From Prosapia bicincta (lineage: Eukaryota > Arthropoda > Insecta > Hemiptera > Cercopidae): DNA of 64,000 nucleotides. Shown piece by piece: positions 1-12,304 of the stretch. Numbering within the stretch: position 1 is the first letter of the stretch; every line of letters begins with the position of its first letter. The translations under genes were made by a program, and so were the position numbers. Location: assembly GCA_036971475.1 (NCBI GenBank), contig JBAIZL010000061.1, positions 812,001 to 876,000 on the forward strand. Reading direction: 5' to 3'. The notes beneath the pieces are model-generated. The model saw nothing but the letters and a program-made list of their open reading frames with translations. It made no database searches and was not told the DNA's origin.

Positions 1-424
1 GTTAAATAGACCTTTAATAAAATGTAGTTGATGTAGTTAGTAATAAAATAATGTAGTTATTACAAATCATATCTAACCAATTTATTTGTATTAGTTTTTA
101 AAAATTGGGTCTATGGAAATTTTATTTTTAACAAATTTATTAAAAATTGATCTAACTCAATATCATTGTATTTGAAAAATATATAATATGGTTTAATGAA
201 ATATAAACTAACTGATTAGAAATATTTAATAATAATTGAAGTGACTACTTCTTATCGCTCGGTATGACTGTATACTTTCTCACGGGATTGATTCGATCGC
301 ACCCGTCACGAGACACTTGATGTATATAGATATACATTTACTTGTATTACTCTCGACTGATACGTTGCGGCAGGAGTATAGTCTTAATTTATCATCATAT
401 GCATACTTATATTCTTGTATTTGA

Positions 425-442
425 ATAACCTATGTTGTTTTA

Positions 443-478
<36 letters not shown>

Positions 479-779
479 GATAATTTTATAGCTTATATGT
501 TATAGTTTATAGTTTTATATGTATATGCATAAATGTATATAGTATATATGTATATATATATATTTATTTATTTTTATATAAAAATGTATATTTTATGGTT
601 ATTGAATATTTAAATGCAGCATATACGTATATAATATCTACCGACTTGAGAACGGGGCTTTCAAATTAAAAAATATTGATATTTTATAATTACACACAAT
701 TATATATAAATGCGTACATAAATAGCATATATAAAGTATAAATAACGTATATGTATATTGTGTATGTGTGTATATATAC

Positions 780-836
<57 letters not shown>

Positions 837-861
837 ATATAAATATTATAAATATATATAT

Positions 862-902
<41 letters not shown>
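425..902. repeat. TA-rich microsatellite block
   Basis: Interrupted (TA)n tracts occur at about 441-478, 785-833 and 849-901, in otherwise AT-rich DNA. The block lies exactly where the right arm carries the retroelement insertion, so the two arms cannot be compared here. Confidence 0.9.
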
Positions 903-1330
903 ATGGTATTTTATTATTTGCATGTTATTTGTATGTTTGTTCCAACTATCATGTTCCAAAGATTTGTATGTTGTATAACTTATAATATAAATACCTGCAA
1001 ACGGAGAAACGACATTTAATGTTCTTAATTATTTAGTTTATATTATTGTGTCGCAACAGAATTCACTCATTGTTATCAATTATTTTTAATAAATCTATAT
1101 TTTATTTAACAACTATATTTTAAATTTTCTGACAACAAACAAAAAATGCTAAATTACCAACAGCTGAAAATCTTTCTAAAAATAACAAACAGCTGATGCT
1201 CGCAGCGCGGCAAAATTCAAAACAAGAAAATTATATTTAATTTTTTTCATACATATATATATGTTGATAATTTTTAATTATTGATGAATTTCAATATTGA
1301 AAAAAAGATGTTTTTTAGGAAATCACTTTA

Positions 1331-1480
1331 ATGGAGGAAAATGATGACAAATTATCTGTTTCTTCACAACCAACTAACAGAGACAATGACGGGAATTCAG
1401 ATAATAGTAAGAATGACTTTGAAAGAAAAATGATAGATATAAGTGGAAAAGAAAACAGGGAACAAGCAAAACTAAATTAA
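1331..1480 (+). pseudogene. Short charged ORF, left-arm copy
   Basis: A 49-codon ORF begins MEENDDKLSVSSQPTNRDN and ends at a TAA. It is rich in Asn, Asp, Lys and Glu. After the stop the same region reads on, in another frame, as a Lys/Arg-rich stretch (about 1490-1665), so this looks like a broken fragment of a longer protein. I do not recognise a family. The right arm carries the same reading frame on the minus strand (10353-10550), in a slightly longer form. Conservation in two arms could just reflect recent duplication rather than selection. Confidence 0.35.
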
Positions 1481-1727
1481 TAGAAAGAATTACTAACATT
1501 GGGTAATATTAAGTATCGGGAGCGAATGAAAAATCCAAAAAAAGATGGACTAAAGCAGTTACAGAGAGTTTATGAGAATAATCAAGATTACGTTCTTAAA
1601 GATAGAGAGATAAACAAGTTAAGAAATTCTTTACACTCGCAGAAGCGTAATAATTTCAGAAGAATCAAAGGCTGATAATTTTATTAAATTACATATAGCC
1701 ATAACGCTCGATAATAAGTAGTCACTT

Positions 1728-1949
1728 CTATCGGCATAGTAGTAGTAAACAGTAAAAAAAGTAGCATAAAGTACGTGTCAAAACAGCTGTTCTAGAACAT
1801 AACCTATAAAACAAAGTCAGCTGTTCTATGAAAGCATATATGCCTTTAATACTATAACCTAAAATATGAAGCGCATTCCGTGACGGAACTCGTGATGGAA
1901 TGATCTGTGACAGAAGAGATAATTTTTCTCCTGTGCAAAACATAGTCAT
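1728..1949 (-). other. Mirrored 73-codon ORF, left arm
   Basis: This ORF (start MTMFCTGEKLSLLSQ) is the partner of 9859-10074 in the right arm; the two products differ at about ten residues. Its C-terminal end overlaps the 36-bp end motif. It includes the short foldback around two CAGCTG sites (1784-1789 and 1818-1823), so part of its openness may be structural coincidence. No family recognised; possibly not a gene. Confidence 0.2.
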
Positions 1950-4900
1950 ACCCTAGATAAGATATGTTCATTTTAAAACCTGGAATGTTTACAATATGGA
2001 CAGAGAAATATTACAGAGTAATCTATAATATTGATTCTTTATAAGAAAAAACAGATAGGTTCTTTGTAATTTAGAGACCGAAGAATAACAAAAACTCTAA
2101 ATGCTTTGGACAGATATGAGTATAAAATCATATATGTATTTATACAAGGAAGTAATTATAATTGCATTTACCAAATAATTGATGATAGTTTTCCATTATA
2201 TGTTGAAAAGGTTAATTTTTTTATTAAATACAGAGAATAATATGAAACTATAATATTATAAAGAATATAATAAAGAAACTACGCCATTACTTGTGGAAAG
2301 TTTCCCTTAGTTGCAGGGAATATTTAGCGTCATGTGCTGCTGACTTCCGAAATAATATTCGCAAGGAGACAGGTGTCACAAAGATCGGGCACTAAGAATG
2401 TGTAGAATTTGTAAAATTGAGAGAATAAAGGCTTAAAGGAGACACTGGAATAATATTAGAGGGGAAATATTTCTATCACCCTTCCTACACAGTGTCAATA
2501 ACTTAGAATACAAAGGTGAGGGATAGACTATAGTTACGGTAGGCCTAAAATTTTACATTAATGTATAGAAATCTGATAAAAGGGTATAGGGTACTATAAA
2601 AACAAAGGATGCGGTAGAAACAAAATTATCACAAACGAGTTACTGAATAATACGGAGATAAAACTAGAAAATAAACTCCTTATGTAGAGATTAGACATTT
2701 ACGAATAGAATAACAATTTATAAGGAAAATTTATCAATTAAAAAGAAAATTTAAAAGTTTGAAAAAATATGAATGAATAAGAAATTGCAAGGAACAAGAG
2801 AGAAAAATCTAATTCAAGGTTTTTCAAATCACCAAAAAACATAAACATAAAATATCTTTAATTAATGTCTAACGGAAGATTCACTCATTGATTTTACTCA
2901 TTTAGTTGCGTGAGAGGTGTAACCTAAGGACGAGTTTCGACCTTCATCCTTAATGCCTTACCAACATCGTCCCGTAGTATATCTTTCAACGCCATTTATA
3001 AGGAGAAATATATTAATCCGTAGATATATAATCCACATGAAGCATTCAAATATATATTCACAATATATTGGACGTTCAAACTAGTAAGCCCTCAATTGGC
3101 ACCGTAAATTGTTTCATACTTACAGTCACCGACTAAGCGTTATGCAAAACCTGAGCGTGTAATTTAAATGTCCTTATTAATATAACCATTACCATTACAA
3201 CCTCTGTAAGTAAGCTATTCAGTGAGCGATATTGAATAGCGATTACCACACTGCCTGTAGTACCCAATTATAATAATATTCACAATTGATGATACTATCG
3301 CGAAAACTGTGATTGACCGTCTAGAGTGAGATATTTGCCGAAACACAATGCTAAGATTCATCAGATTACCAGTCGTAAATATCAGAAAACATTCTGAAAA
3401 TATACATATTGAATGGAGTGGTTCTTATTAACTAACTGACAGGACATCACATTCACGCTTTACAGACTCACTGTCTTTCCCAAAGGCTTGATCACAGATT
3501 ATAACACTTTAATAACGTCACGGGTAAATTAATGGTCGTAATAAATATGAATGTAAGACTTATGTAGTGTAGTGTCGTAGTGAAAGTTTGTGTGTTTTCT
3601 TTTGCGGAGAAATGTTTGCCCTTTCTAAGAATGTGTACAATGCCTGGCATACGAGTATAGCCATGACTCCATTATTCGTTTGTAGATGGTATTAGATAAA
3701 ATTCATACATTTTCTACGCTAATAACTGTCTTTTACTTTTACGACACTATTTTTTTTTTAATACTTTTATAGGTTTTTTAATATCTACCACATTAAAAAC
3801 ATTTGTTAATTTTATCAACGCCTGATTTGTGATTGTTTAAAATTTAAAAGTATTAAACAAATTGTAAGTTTTCTGCAACGGTCACAGACACTAGTACAAA
3901 TGTTCCAATAAAGATAAAATTATACATAACTTGATTTTTAATTAAAACTTTACAGTTAAATATTGATGTCAAAAGTTAGTGTAATATTGGTATCACATTA
4001 AATTCAATAAACTGCTTTCATTTTCAGTTACATAATAAAATGTTTGTAAATTTTTTGTACCGAAAAAATGTAGCATTGAAAATAGTAAATAAATTTGTAA
4101 AGAAAAAGCAAGAAAAACGTAAAAAATAATAATTTATATCCTAGAAAAAAAAGACTAATGTATTTGAATTTGAGAAATTATTTTTGTAGCAAAAAAAAGA
4201 AAACTCACTAGTAGTCATATTGTCTGACAAATACAACGTGATTGCGACTAAAACTCTAACAAGAACACGGAGAGTACAAACTACAGAAATGTGTTAGTTC
4301 ATTAAAATATTTTCTGTTTTAATCAAGTGCTAGTAATAAAAATTTTTCTAAAAACATAACCAGCAGGAAAATTCCACTGAAAATAATATTTCCGCTGAAG
4401 CACAACCCGGGTAGTATGAATATATTAGGAGTTGTCATATGTATAGAAGGCATAATAAGTTGAATGAATATGAAAAAATGTGTTTAAAAAAACAATAGTA
4501 GTATTTCCTTCTAAGCCAGTAAGGGTTTTAAAACAGCTGAGTAAGATGTCAAGATCGACTCTCATAGATTATTGTTTCTATATTTTGAGACAGTAACCAA
4601 TATAAAAACACAAAACATTACACAAAATTAATAACAATCGCTAATCTTATCTTGTTTTAAAACACGATATGGTTAATATCTAAAACTATGAATAAAGTTT
4701 TATAAGTCAGCATAGTCTTGTTACATTTTTAGACGTTAAATACTTGTTTCTTTAAATTCAAAGAACTTTCTTTAAATTAAAGACTGACTTTATTAGTACT
4801 GATTTCATAATTTTTAATTATTCAGCAGCTGATAACATTACTGTCAAATAATATTACAATTTTCCTTCAAAGTAAAGTAAATTTAGCAAGTGAAGTTGTT

Positions 4901-5050
4901 TTCGAAGCGTGAATGTGGAGAACAGGTGTGCTTATTCTCTTACGACTTGGCTGCTTTCACGCACTGTCGTGATAGTTTGTTTGATGTATTTAGGAGAAAT
5001 GTTTGCCCTTTCGTTTGTAAATTCTCTAGTAATGTGTGCAATCCTTGCAT

Positions 5051-5448
5051 AAATATTATACACATATGTAAAGTGTACGTAAATATTATACACATATGTA
5101 AAGTGTACGTAAATATTATACACATATGTAAAGTGTACGTAAATATTATACACATATGTAAAGTGTACGTAAATATTATACACATATGTAAAGTGTACGT
5201 AAATATTATACACATATGTAAAGTGTACGTAAATATTATACACATATGTAAAGTGTACGTAAATATTATACACATATGTAAAGTGTACGTAAATATTATA
5301 CACATATGTAAAGTGTACGTAAATATTATACACATATGTAAAGTGTACGTAAATATTATACACATATGTAAAGTGTACGTAAATATTATACACATATGTA
5401 AAGTGTACGTAAATATTATACACATGTGTAAAGTGTACGTAAATATTA
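5051..5448 (+). repeat. 30-bp tandem satellite, 13 copies
   Basis: Thirteen head-to-tail copies of a 30-bp unit (AAATATTATACACATATGTA plus ten bases) run from 5051 to 5440, followed by an 8-bp partial copy. All copies are identical except one substitution in the last. Since 30 is a multiple of three, frames stay open on both strands: a decapeptide repeat NIIHICKVYV on the plus strand and similar ones on the minus. These long ORFs are therefore a by-product of the repeat and not evidence for a protein. The unit contains the self-complementary core ACATATGT. Confidence 0.97.
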
Positions 5449-6229
5449 CTAAGAGCGTAATGTTTCTGTCTTATACTTTGATTTCCATATTTATAAGTAA
5501 AATATTGATTTTATTTGATATTGAATACTGATATAGAATAATTGAATATTATTTGTAGTGCAATAAAAATGTTCAATATATTATTATTTTTTCTCGGCCA
5601 GCATTTATTTCGCCATAAACATGCAAATAAAAAATTATAAACAATACACAACAATGTATAAAAAGCTAACTTGTAAGTTACATTACAGATATTTTCAATT
5701 CGGTAAACTAAACAATGAATATCCAACAGTTTCTATTTTTAAATGGTTTTTGTTATTTCCTTATCTATAATAATACCAGGGTTCAGTTAACGTATTAAAT
5801 GAATCAATCTCGAATTTCTTAATTACTGCGTTGTAATTTAGAAATGAAATCCTTGGTTGACTCTTTTTTAAACCGTACTACTTATATTTTATATGAGAAT
5901 TAATTTCAAAATATAATATTGTAATGAGAGTTTACATATTTTAGAAGTTTTAAATTTGGTTTTTTAAGCTAGTATGAAAAATGTTAATATAACCAATTTG
6001 GAATTTTTATACTTTTGATCTTCAACTTTTCTATATTTCAGGTTTCAGAGCACCAAACATCTTGAACTGTTTCATAGAATAAACATTTCAATTGCTGCCA
6101 TTCTTTTGTAAAGTACTCTTATGTATTATTAATGTAACAGTTATATATTTCATGTGAAGTGGCATAAATTAAACTCTATTGTAAGCATTTGATTTATATT
6201 TTAATCAAACACAAATCGAGTGTTGTCTT

Positions 6230-7860
6230 TCACGTAATGTATACTAGTGTCGTGGTAGGGGACGAACATTGTGTTTAATGGAGCTCACGCATCTGATCCA
6301 GACTGAATAACTGCTATGGGATGCTGACTGCCGATTTTTAAATTCTCATCTTCCAACTTTGTAAAAAAGATAAATACCTTTCAGTCTGGTCTTTTGTTAC
6401 AAAGTGTCTTTAAATTACAGGTGAGCAGCTGATTATGTCTGAAAAGCGTTCAGTAGAAATATGTGTTTTCAGTGTTCAAAACTAAATAAATTTATCCAAA
6501 AAGACCAAAAAGCGTTTTTTTTCATACATTATAAATATTACTATAGGTATTATTTCATATTGTAAAGGTATTGTTTTCAGATTTAGAATAAAGGTATTTA
6601 AACCCAAAAGGTTTGTTAGATATATTCTACCATAACGTGTCAAATCTTGTCTTAAAGTAACAATTTCTGCATTGATTATGGTTTCCTAATAGTTAGACAC
6701 GTTATGTTTAATGCAAGCAGAAACATAGGGGCGATTTAGGTTTAAAAAGTTTAGAAATATCAACAAACCATTTCCTTTAAATTACATCGCTTCGATTAGA
6801 CCAATTCCTCCTACACTACCGTGTGCAACACTCGTAGTGTACAGGTGAGTATTTAGGGACACTAAAGGCCTTATTTATAAGGAAGGGATTTTTAGTATAA
6901 AATCAATAGACATATAATTAACGAGTAGAACATTTATTATAACACTTTTTTTACCGTATTTCAGTAAATTAACTATCACGTGAATGTAGGAGAATGTATG
7001 TTCAGTGCGTGAGAATGAACGATTAAACTTCTCGATTTTTGTTAACCTGGAAATAAGTTGCAGGCATACAATTATATCTTTATTTCCGATAATAAAATCT
7101 CCCAATGACAAAACTAACCGAGGTATTTCATACTCACGCTACACTCTCTTAAATATTTAATAAACCTTTGTATCGTCAATTCTTTGAGAAAACTTTTCGT
7201 TACTTACTATCATTATTTCTCCATTCTAATAACTGATTTATACAATTAAACAATCATAAAAACGTCTTTAATTAGTATTTTACTTTGAGTTTTAGATTTA
7301 GAATAACATATCGTAATTAAAAATAACAGTTATATAAATATTAAGGAGTTAGTTAACAAATGCAAGGTCTTATTGAATTGGACACTAATAAATCTGAATT
7401 TAAACTGTAATGACTTTGTAAAATATTCTTTTAAATCTTTTAATTACATAAACAAATACTTTCGGAGATGCTGGAGAATGGTTGATCGAGTTAGTGGGGA
7501 ATCTTGCTTCTACTTACTTTGGGAATAAATTACTTTTTTCTGCCGTAACCAGATATTAAATTCAATAACAATAGCTTCTGGCGACGATCGATATGCAACT
7601 AAGGTATTTCATACTCACGCCAAACTTTGTTATGGATTCTATAAACTTTTTTAACCCTAGACTTTCGGGACGCTATGCATTATTTATCATTCATGTTTCC
7701 CCTCTCAGCCAGGTGGTGTATGTAATTAAAAAAGTAAAGAAAATTTCTTAATTAGTTTCTCAATTTGAATTTTAGATTTAAAATATCATTTGGTAGATTA
7801 GAAAGAACGATTATTTTTGTAATCTCGAGTTAATACACAGATTGGAAATTGATAAAAATA
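6230..7860 (+). repeat. Dispersed repeat, copy 1, with internal ~480-bp units
   Basis: On the opposite strand this segment is recognisably similar to about 38980-40690, for example around the CCTTTCAGTCTGGTCTT block near 6378 and the GTATTTCATACTCACG blocks at about 7120 and 7600. The latter block recurs at a spacing of about 480 bp, so the segment includes at least two diverged tandem units. No coding capacity is seen. Confidence 0.75.
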
Positions 7861-9858
7861 AATAAGTTTTAACGACAGTAGTAGGTTTAAAAATAATGTA
7901 AAAAATTTAAATAGTTCATTTTAAAATCCACTAAAACCATTAAAAGTCTTGATAGTTTCTCTGAGGTATTAAGTTTATAAAAATAAGTCGTATTTATACA
8001 TTTTTTAAAGTACCAAATAATTTTAAAAATTGTTTAAAAGAAACAAAGGCCTATTATAGTGATGTTTTCACTTATTGAAAGTATGAATTTTGTATTTCCG
8101 TTGGCACTTTTTAAATTAATATAATGCCCCTTATTATTCGCCTTTATTTTAATCCAAAAAAACAAAAGTAAAATTGAAGAGAAATAAATAAAATAAAAAA
8201 TGAATGCATATACAACAATATTTTGAAATAATTACTTATAACATTAGTAAATATGTTTTAGTGTAAGGACTTGTAGAAGCTAAATATCCTCCATAAGTCT
8301 TAAATTCATATTTATTACGACCATTAATTTACCCGTGACGTTATTAAAGTGTTATAATCTGTGATCAAGCCTTTGGGAAAGACAGTGAGTCTGTAAAGCG
8401 TGAATGTGATGTCCTGTCAGTTGGTTTATAAGAACCACTCCATTCAATACGTGTCTTTTCAGAATGTTTTCTGATATTTACGACTGGCAATCTGATGAAT
8501 CTTAGCATTGCATTTCGGCAAATATCTCACTCTAGACGGTCAATCACAGCTTTCGCGATAGTATCATCAATTGTGAATATTATTATAATTGGATACTACA
8601 GGCAGTGTGGTAATCGCTATTCAATATCTCTCACTGAATAGCTTACTTACAGAGGTTGTAATGGTAATATAAGGACATTTAAATTACACGCTCAGGTTTT
8701 GCATAACGCTTAGTCGATGACTGTAAGTATGAAACAATTTACGGTGCCAATTGAGGGCTTACAAGTTTGAACGTCCAATATATTGTGAATATATATTTGA
8801 ATGTTTCATGTGGATTATATATCTACGGATTAATATATTTCTCCTTTAAAAGTGCGTTGAAAGATATACTACGGGATGAAGTTGGTAAAGAATTAGGGAT
8901 GAGGGTGAAAACTCATTATTAGGTTACACCTCTCAATGCCAACTAAATTTCACCTGCCAACTAAATGAGTAAAATCAATGAGTGATTCTTACGTTAGACA
9001 TTAAAAGAAAGATATCTTATGTTTATGTTTTTTGGTGATTTGAAAAACCTTGAATTAGATTTTTCTCTCTTGTTCCTTGCAATTCTTATTCACTCGTATT
9101 TTTTCAAACTTAAAAATGTTTTTTTTTTTTTAATTGATAAATTGTTATTCTATTCGTAAATGTCTCTTCTCTACATAAGGAGTTTATTTTTAGTTTTATC
9201 TCTGTGTTATTCAGTAATTTGTTTGTGATTATCAGACTTCTATATATTAATGTAAAATTGCAGGACTATCGTAACTATAGTCTATCCCGCGCCTTTGTAT
9301 TCTAAGTTATTGACACTGTGTAGGAAGGGTGATAGAAATATTTCCCCTCTAATATTATTCCAGTGTCTCCTTTAACCCTTTATTCCCTCAATTTTACAAA
9401 TTCTACACATTCTTAGTGTCCAATCTTTGTGACACCTGTCTCCTTGCGAATGTTATTTCGGAAGTCAGCAGCACATGGCGCTAAATAATCCCTGCAACTA
9501 AGGGAAAATTTCCCCAGGTAATGGCGTAGTTTCTTTATTACATTCTTTATAATATTATAGTTACATAATATTCTCTGTAGTTAATAAGAGAATTAACCTC
9601 GTCAACGTATAATGGAAAACTACCATCTATTACTTGGTAAATTTAACTATAATTACTTCCTTATATAATTATATATATGATTTTATACTCATATCTGTTC
9701 AAAGCATTTAGAGTTTTTGTTATTCTTCTGTCTCTAAATTACAAAGAACCTATCTGTTTTTTCTTATAAAGAATCAATATTATAGATTACTCTGTAATAT
9801 TTCTCTGTCCATATTGTAAACATTCCAGGTTTTAAAATGAACATTTCTTATCTAGGGT

Positions 9859-10074
9859 ATGACTATGTTTTGCACAGGAGAAAAATTATCTCTTCTGTCA
9901 CAGATCATTCCATCACGAGTTCCGTCACGGAATGCGCTTCATATTTTAGCTTATAGTAGGAAAGGCATGTATGCTTTCGTAGAACAGCTGATTTTGTTTT
10001 ATAGGTTATGTTCTAGAACAGCTGTTTTACCACGTACTTTATGTTACTTTTTATACTGTTTACTACTAAGTTAA
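9859..10074 (+). other. Mirrored 71-codon ORF, right arm
   Basis: This is the counterpart of 1728-1949 with the same start (MTMFCTGEKLSLLSQ). Most of the ORF is retained in both arms, but substitutions include non-conservative changes. I see no domain, signal peptide or family resemblance. Confidence 0.2.
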
Positions 10075-10352
10075 AAAAAAAAACAGCGTGTTGCACTTGG
10101 TGAGCGCCGATAGAAGTGACTACTTATAATCGAGCGTTATGGCTATATGCGCGTTAATAAAATTATCAGCCGTTGATTCTTCTGAAATTATTACGCTTCT
10201 GCGAGTGTAAAGAATTTATTATCTTGTTTATCTCTCTATCTTTGAGAACGTAATCTTCTCCTAAACACTCTGTAACTGCTTTAGTCCATTTTTTTTGCAC
10301 TTTTCATTCGCTCCCGATACTTAATATTACGCAATGTTAGTAATTCTTTCTA

Positions 10353-10550
10353 TTAATTTAGTTTTGCTTGTTCCCTGTTTTCTTTTTCATTTATATCTAT
10401 CATTTTTCTTTCAAAGTCATTCTTACTATTATCTGAATTCCCGTCATTGACTCTGTTAGTTGGTTGTGAAGAAACAGAAAATTTGTCTTCATTTCCCTCC
10501 ATTAAAGCGATTTCCTTTAAAACCTTTTTTTCAATGTTGAAGTTCATCAA
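10353..10550 (-). pseudogene. Short charged ORF, right-arm copy
   Basis: A 65-codon ORF starting MMNFNIEKKVLKEIALMEG matches the left-arm ORF at 1331-1480 over its last ~50 codons (about 85% identical residues). The left copy lost the first 15 codons through a frameshift. The protein is hydrophilic with no membrane segment and no motif I recognise. The downstream basic stretch is out of frame, as in the left arm. It is probably the remnant of a transposon-encoded protein, but that is inference from location only. Confidence 0.35.
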
Positions 10551-10565
10551 TAATTATAAATTATC

Positions 10566-10673
<108 letters not shown>

Positions 10674-11049
10674 AGAAAAAATATATATATGCATGAAAAA
10701 TATTATATATAATTTTCTTGTTTTGAATTTTGCCGCGCTGCGAGCATCAGCTGTTTGTTATTTTTAGAAAGATTTTCAGCTGTTGGTAATTTAGTATTTT
10801 TTGTTTGTTGTCAGAAAATTTGAAATATGGTTGTTACGTGAAATATTGATTTATTAAAAATAATCGATAACATTGAGTAAACACTGTTGCGGCACAATAA
10901 TATAAGCTAAAATAATTAAGAACATTAAATGTCGTTTCTCCGTTCACAGGTATTTATATTATAAGTTATACAACATACAAATCTGTTTAATATGATAGTT
11001 GGAATAAACATACATGCTTGTACAGAGAAACTCAGTTGTGTTCTTTATT

Positions 11050-12184
11050 TTAATTGCGGTTGCAATTTATATTACTATCTATTTCTTGTAAAAATATTTC
11101 AGATACTATACTAGATAAAGGGGAACCCATAGCTAAACCATCTTCCTGTCTATAAATTTTATTATTATATGAAAAATAGTTTTGATTTAATATTAATTTC
11201 AATGTAATAACAATTTCCAAAATTAATTTTTTATCTTTTTCATATTGAGAAATGTTAGATTTAATTATTTCAATAGTTTTTTTTGATAGGAACGTTAGAA
11301 TACATATTTTTATATCAAAGGATATCAATTTCGTATTTTTATCTATATTGATATGAAATGTTCAATAAGAATTATTGAATTATTAATAGTTTAATTATTA
11401 TTATGTTTTACTTTATCTTTAAGAATACTGGCTATAATTTTTGATATTTTGTAAGATGGAGCATTTATAAAATTTTTTAAAGGTCTAATTGGCTTATCTA
11501 TTTTGTGGAGTTTAATAAGTCCATTTATTATCTATATTTTAGGATTATCATTTATATAATTATGAAAATTATTTTTATTAAATAATTTATAAGATGTGTT
11601 TATTATATTTTTTATTTCATTTTGAAATTTTCTAGTAGGATCTTTATCTAAAATACTAAATTTATTTTCATTTATATATTTTTCTGTTTTAGCAATATGT
11701 TCATTTTGATCAATTATAACAATAGCATTACTTTTGTCTGCTTTTACCGCAATCAAATTATTATATTGTAATTTTCGTTTAATATTAATAATTTCTGAAT
11801 ATTTTTTCTTGTGTGAAACATTAACTTCACTGTTTTTAATAATTTTCTTCAATTCATAACTTGCTGCAATCCTAGTATCTTCTTGTATGTTATCATCTAA
11901 TTTACTAATAGCCGATTCAGTATCCATTATGACATTATTAATGTCTTTCATAATATTTCTCTTTAAGTAACTTTATTATTTTCTAAAATTTTTAGTTCAC
12001 TACTATTAAATGTAATTTGTGATAGATTAACGACATTAGGATGAAAATTGTGATATTTAACTACAATTTCTTCTTTTCTTTTATATTCGAATTTCAAATT
12101 CTCAAGTTTTTTATTTATATTGTTTATTTTTATAGTTCTAATCCGATTTACATGTGTTATTATTTTGTTATTATTTCTTCCCAT
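11050..12184 (-). pseudogene. PLE-1 reverse transcriptase, N-terminal half (inverted)
   Basis: Minus-strand fragments read in order as a Penelope-type RT N-terminal region. First comes a Lys/Asn-rich leader (11963-12184). Next is 11532-11951, with the block AVKADKSNAIVIID that is typical of PLE proteins. A segment follows around LHKIDKPIRPLKNFINAP (about 11455-11520). Last is 11050-11328, with SFDIKI and the GLAMGSPLSSIVSEIFLQ block (RT motif B region). Stops or frameshifts separate these pieces. The strand ends abruptly after EIDSNIN, just before the catalytic YVDD box, which is found on the plus strand at 12375. The domain assignment follows known PLE architecture; the break is visible in the sequence. 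Confidence 0.85.
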
Positions 12185-12304
12185 TTCAAATTATGCATAA
12201 AATAAGCTAACTTTAAATGTAATTTATATAATTCATTAGTTAAAATATTTTTCTTTTTATTCATTCTTCACTTTATTTTATTTTTCACCAATAATTTCTT
12301 GAAA

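Larger units (their letters stand above)
238..1728. mobile_element. Candidate TIR-bounded sub-element inside the left arm
   Basis: The ends are imperfect 36-bp inverted repeats sharing GAAGTGACTACTT followed by a TTATCG block, at 238-273 and, on the other strand, 1693-1728. The interior holds TA microsatellites, paired CAGCTG sites and a short ORF at 1331-1480. No target duplication is visible at these ends. It could be a non-autonomous DNA transposon or simply a repeat inside the larger palindrome. Confidence 0.45.
1..3564 (+). repeat. Left arm of a 13.9 kb giant inverted repeat
   Basis: Read on the opposite strand, this segment matches 8292-13927. Position 1 pairs with 13927 and the inner boundary 3564 pairs with 8292. 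The innermost ~150 bp differ at only a few positions (about 97% by eye); other parts look nearer 90%. The window starts inside the arm, so the outer end may lie further left. The arm holds an inner pair of inverted 36-bp ends (238-273 and 1693-1728), several CAGCTG sites, and two short ORFs that are mirrored in the other arm. About 421-900 (TA-rich) has no counterpart, because a retroelement occupies that place in the other arm. Known parallels are foldback elements or a recent inverted duplication; which one applies is not settled. Confidence 0.93.
3565..8291. other. Spacer of the giant palindrome, no intact gene
   Basis: This 4.7 kb loop between the arms holds no convincing gene. It contains a 30-bp satellite (5051-5448), a short direct repeat (about 3600-3655 versus 4990-5055, sharing GGAGAAATGTTTGCCCTTTC or close to it), and a 1.6 kb segment (about 6230-7860) with an inverted diverged copy near 39-40.7 kb. 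The rest is AT-rich sequence in which I see nothing. Confidence 0.7.

Noticed and set aside
5051..5448. CRISPR-like array
   Set aside because: The repeats are directly adjacent with no unique spacers, and the context is eukaryotic.
4890..5531. 213-codon ORF and two opposite-strand ORFs of ~160 codons
   Set aside because: They are produced by the 30-bp satellite, whose length keeps frames open; there is no independent evidence for a protein.
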